DNA of 51,586 nt from Desulfovibrio sp. A2 (GCF_000226255.1 NZ_AGFG01000043.1:1-51586); one strand, 5' to 3'. Counted from the stretch's first letter, positions 25,871-34,448 are shown. Notes: generated by a model from the sequence alone, not told the origin. Made by a program: numbers and translations.

Positions 25871-26653
25871 ATGAAGGTCATCATCATGTGCGGGGGCAAG
25901 GGCACCCGCCTGCGCGAAGAAACCGAATTCAAGCCGAAGCCCATGGTCGAGATCGGCGGCCGCCCGGTGCTGTGGCACATCATGAGCATCTACGCCCGCC
26001 ACGGCCACAAGGATTTCATCCTGCCGCTGGGCTACAAGGGCGAGGTGATCAAGCAGTATTTCCACGACTACCGCATCCGCAACACCGACTTCACCGTGGA
26101 CCTCGCCACCGGCGCGATGACCACCCACGAGTGCAACAGCTGCACCGACTGGAAGGTGACCCTGTGCGACACCGGGCAGGAAACCCTGAAGGGCGCGCGC
26201 ATCAAGCGGGTGGCCCAGCACATCGACACCGACCGGTTCATGGTCACCTACGGTGACGGCGTATCGGACATCGACATCGACAAGCTGGTGGAGTTCCACA
26301 AGAAGTCGGGCAAGATCGGCACCTTCACCGGCGTGCGCATGCCCTCGCGCTTTGGCGCGGTGCAGACCGATGCCGACGGCAACATCCTGTCCTGGCAGGA
26401 AAAGCCGGTGCTGAACGAATACATCAACTGCGGCTTCTTCGTGTTCAAGCGCGAATTCCTCGACTACCTGGACGAGGACGAATCGTGCGACCTCGAAAAG
26501 CAGCCGCTGGAACGCCTTGCCGCCGACGGCCAGCTTTCCATGTACCCCCACGAAGGCTTCTGGGAATGCATGGACACCCTGCGCGACTGGCAGAAGCTGA
26601 ACGCGATGTGGGACAAGGGCAGTGCGCCTTGGGCCAAGGGGTTCAAGGTATAG
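25871..26653 (+). CDS. rfbF: Glucose-1-phosphate cytidylyltransferase
   Basis: 260 aa. The nucleotidyltransferase signature MCGGKGTRLREETEFKPKPM and the block VTYGDGVSDIDI match RfbF, which makes CDP-glucose from CTP and glucose-1-phosphate. The length is the family norm. WECMDTLRDWQKLN near the C-terminus is also typical. It starts the CDP-sugar branch with rfbG downstream. A hairpin (E2) begins at its stop codon and a family A element separates it from rfbG. Confidence 0.95.
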   Translation: MKVIIMCGGKGTRLREETEFKPKPMVEIGGRPVLWHIMSIYARHGHKDFILPLGYKGEVIKQYFHDYRIRNTDFTVDLATGAMTTHECNSCTDWKVTLCDTGQETLKGARIKRVAQHIDTDRFMVTYGDGVSDIDIDKLVEFHKKSGKIGTFTGVRMPSRFGAVQTDADGNILSWQEKPVLNEYINCGFFVFKREFLDYLDEDESCDLEKQPLERLAADGQLSMYPHEGFWECMDTLRDWQKLNAMWDKGSAPWAKGFKV

Positions 26654-26693
26654 TTCAGATGGGCCTTTCGCCCGCTGGCTGCGCCTTCTGAAC
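26653..26693 (+). terminator. Hairpin with conserved loop (family E, copy E2)
   Basis: GTTCAGA (26653-26659) pairs with TCTGAAC (26687-26693); the loop CCTTTCGCCCGCTGGCTGCG matches that of terminator E1. No T-run follows, so termination is not certain. Confidence 0.5.
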
Positions 26694-26726
26694 ACTTCTC
26701 CGCAGCCCCTTTCCATGGCTGCCCGT

Positions 26727-26796
26727 CCACAATGAATGTTTAGGGGGATGGGGGTCCGGGGGAAGGGGACCCTTTACAAAGGGTCCCTTCCCCCGG
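26727..26796 (-). repeat. Family A hairpin, copy A8 (reverse)
   Basis: Reversed tail (TGTTTAGGGGGATGGGGGT), then a CCGGGGGAAGGGG/CCCTTCCCCCGG stem (26756-26796) with one bulge. It ends 43 bp before ATG 26840. Confidence 0.75.
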
Positions 26797-26839
26797 TTCC
26801 CTCTCCGCCTTCCCCGTCGAGAATACGGAGAGACATACA

Positions 26840-27949
26840 ATGTTTGCAGATGCCTATCGCGGCCGCAAGGTGCTGGTCACCGGCCATACCGGGTTCAAGG
26901 GGTCGTGGCTGACCGCGTGGTTGTTGCAGCTTGGCGCGGAAGTGGCCGGGCTGTCGGTGGACGTGCCCACCAGCCCCGCCAATTTCGATGAGCTGGGCCT
27001 TGGCGCGCGCATCACGGACATCCGCGCCGACATCCGCGACCGCGCGGCGGTGTGCAAGGCCGTGGCCGACTTCGCGCCCGAGGTGGTGTTCCACCTGGCG
27101 GCGCAGGCCCTGGTGCGCAAGTCGTACGACGACCCGGCGGCCACCATAGAGGCCAACGCCATGGGCACCCTGAACATCCTGGAGGCGGTGCGCTGCGCGC
27201 CTTCGGTGCAGGCCGTGGTGTGCATCACCTCGGACAAGTGCTACCGCAACGACGAATGGGTGTGGGGCTACCGCGAAACCGACCACCTGGGCGGCGAGGA
27301 TCCGTACTCCGCGTCCAAGGGCTGCGCCGAGATCATCGCGCACTCGTACTTCCGCTCGTTCTTCAGGAACGGCGTGCGCTGCGCCACCACCCGCGCGGGC
27401 AACGTCATCGGCGGCGGCGACTGGGCGGCGGACCGCATCGTGCCCGACTGCGCGCGGGCATGGGCCGCGGGCAAGGCCGTGCAGATCCGCAGCCCGTGGG
27501 CCACGCGCCCGTGGCAGCACGTGCTGGAACCCCTTTCCGGCTACCTGTGGCTGGGCGCCAAGCTGCTGCTGAACGAGCAGGGGCCGTTCCCCCTTTCGGG
27601 CGAGGCCTACAACTTCGGCCCGGCGGCAGACGTGAACAACAACGTGGCCGAGGTGGTGGACGCCCTTGCCCCCTACTGGCCCGGCTTCGCCAGCGAAATG
27701 GACCGCGCCGGGCAGGCGGGCATGAAGGAATGCACCCTGCTCAAGCTGTGCTGCGACAAGTCGCTGGCCTACCTTGGCTGGCAGGCCACGCTGAACTTCG
27801 CCGAAACCATCCGCTTCACGGCGGAATGGTACCGCGCGTTCTACGCGCCGCAGGGTGCCGCCCGTGCGGACATGTACGCCTTCACCATGAACCAGATCGC
27901 GGAATACTCCGACAAGGCCGCCGCCAAGGGCCTTGCCTGGGCGAAGTAG
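26840..27949 (+). CDS. rfbG: CDP-glucose 4,6-dehydratase
   Basis: 369 aa extended SDR. The N-terminal VLVTGHTGFKGSWL is diagnostic of RfbG, and ITSDKCYRN followed by YSASKG gives the catalytic Thr/Ser-Tyr-Lys set. The enzyme converts CDP-glucose to CDP-4-keto-6-deoxyglucose. GGAGAG precedes ATG 26840. The next gene (3,5-epimerase-like) starts 23 bp downstream, so the two are co-transcribed. Confidence 0.95.
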   Translation: MFADAYRGRKVLVTGHTGFKGSWLTAWLLQLGAEVAGLSVDVPTSPANFDELGLGARITDIRADIRDRAAVCKAVADFAPEVVFHLAAQALVRKSYDDPAATIEANAMGTLNILEAVRCAPSVQAVVCITSDKCYRNDEWVWGYRETDHLGGEDPYSASKGCAEIIAHSYFRSFFRNGVRCATTRAGNVIGGGDWAADRIVPDCARAWAAGKAVQIRSPWATRPWQHVLEPLSGYLWLGAKLLLNEQGPFPLSGEAYNFGPAADVNNNVAEVVDALAPYWPGFASEMDRAGQAGMKECTLLKLCCDKSLAYLGWQATLNFAETIRFTAEWYRAFYAPQGAARADMYAFTMNQIAEYSDKAAAKGLAWAK

Positions 27950-27972
27950 CGCCCCGCGCAAAGGATGCTGCC

Positions 27973-28422
27973 GTGAACGCCACGACCATCGACGGGGTGG
28001 TGACGCTGGACCTGCGCGTCATCCCCACCGAGGGCGGCCCCGTGCTGCAAATGCTGCGGCCCGATTCGCCCATGTTCATGAGCTTCGGCGAACTGTACTT
28101 CTCCGAGGTGGAGCCCGGCGCGGTAAAGGCATGGAAGCGCCACACCCGCCAGACGCAGCACTTTGCCGTGCCCGTGGGGCGGATGAAGGTGGTCATCCAC
28201 GACAACCGCCCCGGTTCGCCCACCTGCGGCGTGACGGAAGAATTCCTGCTGGGTAGGCCGGACGACTACCGGCTGCTGCGCATCCCCCCGCTGGTGTGGT
28301 ACGGATTCAGCGCGGTAAGCGAAACGCCCGCGCTGATCTGCAACTGCGCGGATTTGCCGCACGACCCCACGGAAAGCGAACGCGCCCCCAGGGATACCCC
28401 GGACATTCCGTACCGCTGGTAG
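27973..28422 (+). CDS. RmlC-like cupin, probable CDP-4-keto-6-deoxyhexose 3,5-epimerase
   Basis: 149 aa cupin of the dTDP-4-dehydrorhamnose 3,5-epimerase superfamily. AWKRHTRQTQHFAV carries the family histidine, and DNRPGSPTCG and RIPPLVWYGF are standard blocks; the last usually reads VWHGF, so one His is Tyr here. GTG 27973 was chosen because AAAGGA sits at 27960-27965 and upstream translation overlaps rfbG out of frame. It is shorter than RmlC (about 180 aa). Coming after rfbG, its substrate is probably the CDP-4-keto-6-deoxy sugar. Confidence 0.78.
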   Translation: MNATTIDGVVTLDLRVIPTEGGPVLQMLRPDSPMFMSFGELYFSEVEPGAVKAWKRHTRQTQHFAVPVGRMKVVIHDNRPGSPTCGVTEEFLLGRPDDYRLLRIPPLVWYGFSAVSETPALICNCADLPHDPTESERAPRDTPDIPYRW

Positions 28423-28592
28423 GCGGCGGGCAGCGGGGATAGCTGGCGCAGGCCGCCCCCCGCATCGCAACACACGCATCCTTCCGGCCCCGTGGCGGCC
28501 CGCACGCCCGCCACGGGGCCTACAGCGAATTTCCCGTCCACAACTTGCCACGCGGCGCTCCCGCGCCCGCGCCAACACCAGAGCGACACGCC

Positions 28593-29726
28593 ATGACCAC
28601 CTCCGCCTTGCGCCTTTCCCGGTCCATCGTGGGCCAGGCCGAAGCCGACGCCGTGAGCCGCGTCATCCTCGAGGACGGCTACCTCGGCATGGGCAACGAA
28701 GTGAAGCGCTTCGAAGAAGACATCGCCGCCTACCTCGGCGTGCCCGCGCAGAACGTCGTCACCGCCAACACCGGCACCGCCGCCCTGCACCTGGCCGTGC
28801 AGGCCGCCGTGCAGCCGGGCGCGGAAGTGCTGGTGCAGTCGCTGACCTTCGTGGCCTCGTTCCAGGCCATCAGCGGCGCCGGGGCCGTGCCCGTGGCCTG
28901 CGAGGCCCTGCCCGAAACCTGCACCATCGACCTTGCCGACGCAGAGCGCCGCCTGACCGGGCGCACCGCCGCCATCATGCCGGTGCACTACGCCAGCAAC
29001 CCCGCCGGGCTGGACGCGGTGTACGCCTTTGCCCAAAAGCACGGCCTGCGCGTCATCGAGGACGCGGCCCACGCCTTCGGCTGCCGCCACGACGGCCGCA
29101 TGATCGGCACCTTCGGCGACATCGCCTGCTTCAGCTTCGACGGCATCAAGAACATCACCAGCGGCGAGGGCGGGTGCATCGTCACCGCAGACCAGGCCGT
29201 GGCCCAACTGTGCCGCGACGCGCGCCTGCTGTCCGTGGCCAACGACACGGAAAAGCGCTTCTCCGGCCAGCGCAGCTGGGATTTCGACGTCACCCGGCAG
29301 GGCTGGCGCTACCACATGAGCAACATCATGGCCGCCATCGGCCGCGTGCAGCTGGCCCGCCTGCCCGGCGAGTTCGCCCCGGCGCGCATGCGTCTGACCG
29401 CGCGCTACCGCCAGCGGCTTGCCGGTGCGCCGCACCTGGCCCTGCTGACCACGGACCCCCGTGACGTGGTGGTGCCGCACATCTTTCCGGTGCGCATCCT
29501 GGACGACAAAAAGCACCACGTGGTGGACGCGTTGCAGGCCAAGGGCATTCCCACCGGCATGCACTACAAGCCCAACCACCTGCTGACCTACTACGGCGGC
29601 GGCACGCAGTCCCTGCCCGTCACCGAAATGCTGGGCCGCCAGCTGACCACCCTGCCCCTGCACCCCGGCATGAGCGACGCCGACGTGGATATGGTGTGCG
29701 ATGCGTTGCTGGAGGCGCTGGCGTAG
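28593..29726 (+). CDS. DegT/DnrJ/EryC1 aminotransferase, CDP-sugar branch
   Basis: 377 aa. The PLP lysine K186 is present in FSFDGIKNITSGEGG, and EDAAHAFG precedes it. This matters because RfbH (E1 dehydrase of CDP-3,6-dideoxyhexose synthesis), the usual partner of rfbFG, has His at that position and is longer; this gene is therefore a true aminotransferase. The predicted product is a CDP-amino-6-deoxyhexose. ATG 28593 lies just before the conserved LSRSIVGQAEADAV start. The 170-bp gap upstream shows nothing recognisable. Confidence 0.83.
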   Translation: MTTSALRLSRSIVGQAEADAVSRVILEDGYLGMGNEVKRFEEDIAAYLGVPAQNVVTANTGTAALHLAVQAAVQPGAEVLVQSLTFVASFQAISGAGAVPVACEALPETCTIDLADAERRLTGRTAAIMPVHYASNPAGLDAVYAFAQKHGLRVIEDAAHAFGCRHDGRMIGTFGDIACFSFDGIKNITSGEGGCIVTADQAVAQLCRDARLLSVANDTEKRFSGQRSWDFDVTRQGWRYHMSNIMAAIGRVQLARLPGEFAPARMRLTARYRQRLAGAPHLALLTTDPRDVVVPHIFPVRILDDKKHHVVDALQAKGIPTGMHYKPNHLLTYYGGGTQSLPVTEMLGRQLTTLPLHPGMSDADVDMVCDALLEALA

Positions 29727-29875
29727 GGGGCGATTTTTTTGACGCCTCCGGCGGGCAGGGGACTATCGCCCCCTGCACCCCCATCTTTGTCTGCCCCCTT
29801 GTGGCAGACAAACACAACTTCCGACAACTCTTCGAAAAAACCGCCCCCGGTTCCTTCCCCGAGAAACAAACTGCC

Positions 29876-30850
29876 ATGACCGACACCGCCGCCCACTCCG
29901 CCCCCCCCGCTCCCACAGTCAGCGTGATCATGAACTGCCTGAACTGCGGCGAGCACCTGCGCGCCGCCATCGACAGCGTGTTCGCCCAGACCTTTGACAA
30001 CTGGGAAATCGTGTTCTGGGACAACGGTTCCACCGATTGCAGCGCAGACATCGCCCAGAGCTACGGCGACAAGGTGCGCTACTTCCGCGCCGAGAGCACC
30101 GTGCCGCTGGGCGCGGCGCGCAACCTGGCCATTGCCCGCGCGCGGGGCGAGTTCATCGCCTTTCTCGACTGCGACGACCTGTGGCACCCGGAAAAGCTGG
30201 CCCGGCAGGTGGCGCTGTTCCGCGCCAACCCCGCCGTGGGGCTGGTGAGCTGCGACACGGTGATGTTCAGCGCCGACAAGGAACTGAGCCGTCAGTTCCA
30301 GGCTGCGTCGCCCGCGCGCGGCAAGGTGTTCCGCGAACTGATGACCACCCAGTGGATTTCCATGTCCTCCGCCGTGATCCGCCGCAGCGCACTGGACGCG
30401 CCGGGCATGGGCGGGCACTGGTTCGACGAGGCGCTGAACGTGTGCGAAGAGGCGGACGTGTTCTACCGCATCGCCTGGGACTGGGAGCTGGATCACGTGG
30501 ATGCGCCACTGGCCCGCTGGCGGGTGCATGGCGGCAGCACCACCTTCCGCAAGTTCGCCCAGTTCGCAGACGAGACGGAAGCCATCCTTGCCAAGCACAT
30601 CCGCATGTACCGCGACTACGAGCGTGACTACGCCGACCTTGTGGCGCTGCTGCGCCGCCGCGCCGCGTTCCAGCGCGGGGTGGCCCTGTGGCGCGAGGGG
30701 AACGGAAGCGAGGCGCGGGCGGCCATTGCGCCGTATGCAGGGTCTTCGCTGAAGTTCCGGTTGTTCCAGTTGGCCACGTTCCTGCCGGGCGGGATGTTCG
30801 ACGCGGCGGCGGGGGTGTATTTTGCGCTACCATCGTTCTTGAGAAGGTAG
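29876..30850 (+). CDS. Family 2 glycosyltransferase
   Basis: 324 aa, GT-A fold. VSVIMNCLNCGEHLRAAI begins the nucleotide-binding domain, and FLDCDDLWHPEKL contains the metal-binding acidic motif. The C-terminal 100 residues are hydrophobic/helical. It ends the surface-glycan locus and likely adds one sugar of the repeat unit; donor and acceptor are unknown. The leader (29727-29875) has a CGATTTTTTT stretch and a small G-rich inverted repeat. Confidence 0.88.
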   Translation: MTDTAAHSAPPAPTVSVIMNCLNCGEHLRAAIDSVFAQTFDNWEIVFWDNGSTDCSADIAQSYGDKVRYFRAESTVPLGAARNLAIARARGEFIAFLDCDDLWHPEKLARQVALFRANPAVGLVSCDTVMFSADKELSRQFQAASPARGKVFRELMTTQWISMSSAVIRRSALDAPGMGGHWFDEALNVCEEADVFYRIAWDWELDHVDAPLARWRVHGGSTTFRKFAQFADETEAILAKHIRMYRDYERDYADLVALLRRRAAFQRGVALWREGNGSEARAAIAPYAGSSLKFRLFQLATFLPGGMFDAAAGVYFALPSFLRR

Positions 30851-31140
30851 GGGCGGCGCGGGCATACGCCGTAAAGACAAAGATCGTGGCGTGCCCTGAT
30901 GGGGGCGGCTTCTACGAAAACAGTCCAGCGTTATTGTTCTCCCTCGATTTCGGTATGTCTCCGGCGGGACTCAAAGGGGTTGAGCCCTAATGGGCCCGGC
31001 TTCTACGAAGGCACGCCAGTCCTGTTGACCGCGCCCGATTTCGTTATGCCTCCGGCGGACAGGGGGCCGCTAAGCGGCAGCCCCCTGTACCCCCGCGCTC
31101 CGGGGGCTCCGCCCCCTGGTCCCCCGAGTTCGTCCTGCAC

Positions 31141-31339
31141 CGCATTCCTTTCCTCGCCAGCTTCCCTGCGGCGCTGGGCGCCTCCGGGCGATCTGGCGAC
31201 GGGAATGCGATGTGCGCCTGTCTCTCGTTGCCTCGCCACAGGTCAGGCCCCCTATCCCCACCCATCCTGCGCCGCGTTCCTGCGTCGGACAGCTTCCCTC
31301 GGCCAAAGCGCCTTCGGGCGATCTGCCCGCCGGAACGCG
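31141..31339 (+). repeat. Family D modules D3 and D4
   Basis: D3: outer CGCATTCC/GGAATGCG (31141-31148, 31202-31209) and inner TCGCCA/TGGCGA. D4: outer CGCGTTCC/GGAACGCG (31273-31280, 31332-31339), inner stem imperfect. The outer stems differ by a compensated A-T to G-C change. Confidence 0.75.
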
Positions 31340-31549
31340 AATGCGCACCAGTCTCTCGCCGCCTTTATCCCACCAAGGTGCCTTTACCTTCGCCCTCGTT
31401 GCGACGCATATGCCGCCGCCAAAGGCCGGCGGCATACGCTTCTACGCACGTAACGTCTCCGTTGGGCAAAATAAGAGACACCACACGCCACGGCTACCTC
31501 TGCCAAGAACGCGTTACGCCCAACGCCCGCCATCCGCGCGGATTGCGCC

Positions 31550-31895
31550 CGCAGCCGGAGATCACCGCCGGAGGCATCGCGACGGCGGAAGCTCCGGCGT
31601 CCCGGGCGCACCGCATAAGAACCGTCGGTAAAGGCACACCCCGAACCTTCGCCATGCCACCGGGAGCATCGCGCACATCGCATTCCGCTGGGCAGATCAC
31701 CCGAAGGCGCTTTGGCCGAGGGAAGCTGCCCGGCATGGAATGCGGTGCAGGATACGCCGGGGGACCAGGGGGCAGAGCCCCCTGGAACGCGGGGGCGCAG
31801 GGGGTGTTCGTTACAACACCCCCTGCCCGTCGGAGACATAGCGAAATCGAGCGGAATCAACAGGGCACAACTGCCTTCGTAGAAGCCGTGCCCAA
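31550..31895 (-). repeat. Longest family D unit (modules D5 and D6)
   Basis: D5: GCCGGAG/CTCCGGC (31554-31560, 31592-31598). D6: outer CGCATTCC/GGAATGCG (31679-31686, 31737-31744). The unit continues through a CCAGGGGG/CCCCCTGG hairpin and ends with AACTGCCTTCGTAGAAG. It is collinear with 9400-9690. Confidence 0.75.
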
Positions 31896-31917
31896 CAACG
31901 CCCCCCCCCAAAAAAAC

Positions 31918-32345
31918 CTTCGCCATGGCGACGAGAGCCGCGTGCGCATTGGCGGCACCGGCGGCAGATTACCCGGAGGCGCACCGCGCCGCAGGGAAGC
32001 TGCCGCCGAAGGGACGCCGCGCAGGGCACCCCACGGTACGTGCACACCCCGAACCTTCGCCATGCCACCGGGAGCATTGCGCACATCGCATTCCGCCGGG
32101 CAGATCGCCCGAAGGCGCCTTGGCCAAGGGAAGCTGCCCGGCAGGGAATGCAGTGCAGGATAAGCCGGGGGTCCAGGGACTTCAGCCGTTAGGCGAGCGC
32201 GAAGCGCGAGTCTTACGGATGAAGATAGCAGCGCTGCGAAGCCCCCCTGGAACGCGGGGGTGCAGGGGGCCGTCGGAGACATAACGAAATCGAGCGGAAT
32301 CAACAGGGCACAACTGCCTTCGTAGAAGCTGCGCCCAACAGCGCA
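31918..32345 (-). repeat. Family D modules D7 and D8, with B4 nested in D8 unit
   Basis: D7: CGGCGGCA/TGCCGCCG (31959-31966, 32001-32008). D8: GCCGGGCA/TGCCCGGC (32095-32102, 32135-32142) with outer GCATTCC/GGAATGC. Where the D6 unit has a short loop (31768-31785), this copy carries B element B4 (32184-32222) between CCAGGG and CCCTGG. Confidence 0.75.
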
Positions 32346-32395
32346 CCCCCTTCCCCCTCCCCACCCCATCCCGCACTTCCGCCCCTCCACCCCGC

Positions 32396-32426
32396 TTGAC
32401 CTACGCACACGCAACCATGCTATGGT
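32396..32426 (+). promoter_or_regulatory. Possible sigma70 promoter
   Basis: TTGACC (32396-32401) and TATGGT (32421-32426) are separated by 19 bp, 77 bp upstream of ATG 32503. The spacing is long, so support is moderate. Confidence 0.4.
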
Positions 32427-32502
32427 ACACCCATTCTTGGTTCTTTCCCCCGGCGCACCGAGCTGCACGCCTCGCCCCCCTACCCCCCTTACCGGAGGCC
32501 CC

Positions 32503-32841
32503 ATGTCCCCCTTCACCACCGGCACCTTCCGCACCGACGTCACCATGGTCGAATGCTTCGGCCATGCCGTGCTGTGGTTCCTGATCACCCTGTGCACGCT
32601 GGGCATCGGCGTGTTCTTCTATCCGTATGCCCTGGCCAAGTTCATCATCAACCGCACCTATGTCGACCGCGAGGGCGCGCCGCGCCAGCGGCTGGTCTGC
32701 GACCTGGACCTGGCCGCGCAGGTGGGCCACGCGCTGATCTGGCTGCTGCTGTCCATCGTCACCTTCGGCCTGGCCTACTTCCTGTACCTGTACGGCGTGG
32801 GGCGTTACGTGGCCGCGCACACCCGCATCGAGCCCGCGTAG
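32503..32841 (+). CDS. Small inner-membrane protein, unknown function
   Basis: 112 aa. Two hydrophobic segments (about 20-45 and 75-98) flank a short polar, basic loop. The pattern TLGIGVFFYPYALAKFIINRT recalls DUF898-type membrane proteins. GGAGG (32494-32498) is well placed for ATG 32503. No function can be assigned. Confidence 0.75.
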   Translation: MSPFTTGTFRTDVTMVECFGHAVLWFLITLCTLGIGVFFYPYALAKFIINRTYVDREGAPRQRLVCDLDLAAQVGHALIWLLLSIVTFGLAYFLYLYGVGRYVAAHTRIEPA

Positions 32842-33163
32842 CCGCCTACGGCCGAAGCTCGCCGCGCACGCCTGCGCGGGCGGCCTTGCCCTTCCGCCCG
32901 CAGGCGCAGCGCATCCGGTGCCGCGTCCGCTCGAAACTGGCTCGAAACTGGCCCGCAACTGGCCCGCAACCGGCTTCGCCACTGCCGCCACCCCGGTGCA
33001 CCGCCGCGACATCGTGCGCCACCCCGCTTGCCAGCCGGACAGGCCGGGCGTATGTGTCGCCACCGGGCTTGAAGCGACCCGTCCGCATCCATATCCACGC
33101 CTGTTCCGCGCCCACACCCCATACCACCCCAAACCGCCGTCCACGCCAGCGACCGAGACCGCC
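32842..33163. other. Intergenic gap with an 11-bp tandem repeat
   Basis: 322 bp. Four 11-bp units (CTCGAAACTGG twice, CCCGCAACTGG, CCCGCAACCGG) occupy 32930-32973. No credible gene; no strong ribosome binding site before ATG 33164. Confidence 0.65.
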
Positions 33164-34408
33164 ATGCGTCGCCCCACCCTCGCCGACATATCCCCCGCCC
33201 ACATCCGCCACGGGCTGAAGACCGGCATCGCCGCCGTGCTCGCCCTGGTGGTGGCCGACGTGCTGCACATCGAATACGGCTACTGGGCCGTCATTTCCGC
33301 CGTCATCGCCATGCAGATGAACGTGGCCGACGCCATAGAGATGTGCCTGTACCGGTTCATCGGCACGGTCATGGGCGCGGTGATGGGCGTCATCGCCATC
33401 ATGCTCTTTCCCGACACCCCGGTATGGAACGGCGTGGCCCTGTTCGTGACCACCGGGCTGTGCGCCTTTCTCACCCGGTGGGACCCGCGCTACCGCATGG
33501 CGGCCATCACCGTGAGCATCGTCATCCTGGCCAGCGCGGGCCATGCCGGGCGCATCGACGTGGGCCTGTTCCGTGTGCTGGAAATCGCCATTGGCGTGGG
33601 CTGCGCCTTCGTGGTCACGGTAACGCTGTGGCCGGTGCGCGCGGCGGTATCCCTGCGGCGCGACCTGGCCTCGCAGGCCGAAAACTGCGCCCACTACATG
33701 ACCACCCTGGTGGACCGGTTCCTGGCCCGGCAGACCCACGTGCCCGCAGACCTGCTGGACCCGCTGCTGCGCGCCACCCCGCGCAACCGCGAACGGCTTT
33801 CCAAGGTGCGCCGCCACGAATCGCTGATCTACTTCTACGACAACCAGCCGCTGGAAACGCTCTCCACCGTGGTGGAGCGCACCACCGACCACCTGCGGGT
33901 GATGCTGCGCAGCCTGAACGCCTGCGACGCCGACGGCTACGACATCATGATGGCCGCCGAAATGCGCGCCCTGGCGGAAACCGTGGCCCACACCCTGCGC
34001 CGCATGGCCGCCGCAACCACCGGAGTCACCGGCGCGCGGCCTGGCCGGACCGCTCTCGGCGGCCTGGCCGGGATGGCGAAACGGCTCGGCCTGGGCGGCA
34101 AGAACGCACCTGCGGGAACGGCGGGCGCGAGCGGGGCAGACGGCGCGGAATCCGCCCCCGGCCAGCGCCCCCGCGCCAACCGCGCGCTGGAGGACGCCAT
34201 CGCCCGCGCAGACGCCCGGCTGCGCGCCCTGCGCGAGGCCGGGGCCACCAGGCGCTTCGACCTGGCCATGCTCACCCAGTTCTACGCGTTCTACTACGCG
34301 CTGCGCCAACTGGCCGAAGACGTGAAGGTGCTGGCCGCGCGCATGGACGGGGAAGAGGACGATCATCTGGACCATCGCAATCTGGGCCCCGGCGACGCCA
34401 CGCCCTGA
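33164..34408 (+). CDS. FUSC-family membrane protein (aromatic-acid exporter-like)
   Basis: 414 aa. Six hydrophobic segments occupy about residues 15-165, starting LKTGIAAVLALVVADVLHIE and YGYWAVISAVIAMQ, the typical opening of the FUSC/aromatic acid exporter family. A long cytoplasmic helical domain follows, including an Ala/Gly-rich low-complexity stretch (about 285-335). The family exports aromatic carboxylates or acts in fusaric-acid resistance; the substrate is unknown here. ATG 33164 was chosen because the hydrophobic domain begins 20 residues later. Confidence 0.8.
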   Translation: MRRPTLADISPAHIRHGLKTGIAAVLALVVADVLHIEYGYWAVISAVIAMQMNVADAIEMCLYRFIGTVMGAVMGVIAIMLFPDTPVWNGVALFVTTGLCAFLTRWDPRYRMAAITVSIVILASAGHAGRIDVGLFRVLEIAIGVGCAFVVTVTLWPVRAAVSLRRDLASQAENCAHYMTTLVDRFLARQTHVPADLLDPLLRATPRNRERLSKVRRHESLIYFYDNQPLETLSTVVERTTDHLRVMLRSLNACDADGYDIMMAAEMRALAETVAHTLRRMAAATTGVTGARPGRTALGGLAGMAKRLGLGGKNAPAGTAGASGADGAESAPGQRPRANRALEDAIARADARLRALREAGATRRFDLAMLTQFYAFYYALRQLAEDVKVLAARMDGEEDDHLDHRNLGPGDATP

Positions 34409-34448
34409 CCCTCACGACAACACATCCCGGCCCCCGCCCGGAGGCCCC

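Larger units (their letters stand above)
30851..32502. other. 1.65-kb gene-free region packed with family D elements
   Basis: No credible gene: the longest frames run through repeats and have no recognisable protein. The D apex (AGATCRCC...GGAAGCT) occurs six times here, each inside a complementary stem: 31141-31209 and 31273-31339 (+), 31554-31598, 31679-31744, 31959-32008 and 32088-32151 (-). Partial flanks of the unit start with TTCTACGAAGGCA and CGATTTCGTTATG on the + strand. The unit is up to about 345 bp (31550-31895). A B element (32184-32222) lies inside the last copy. Confidence 0.75.

Noticed and set aside
28593..29726. RfbH (CDP-6-deoxy-hexulose 3-dehydrase)
   Set aside because: The PLP lysine is present and the protein is shorter than RfbH; an FeS-binding Cys set was not seen.
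31141..32151. CRISPR array
   Set aside because: Repeats are in both orientations, irregularly spaced and variable in the stems; no spacers and no cas genes.
31210..32163. 317-aa open frame through the repeat region
   Set aside because: It runs across several family D copies in both orientations, has biased Arg/Pro/Ala composition and no recognisable motif.
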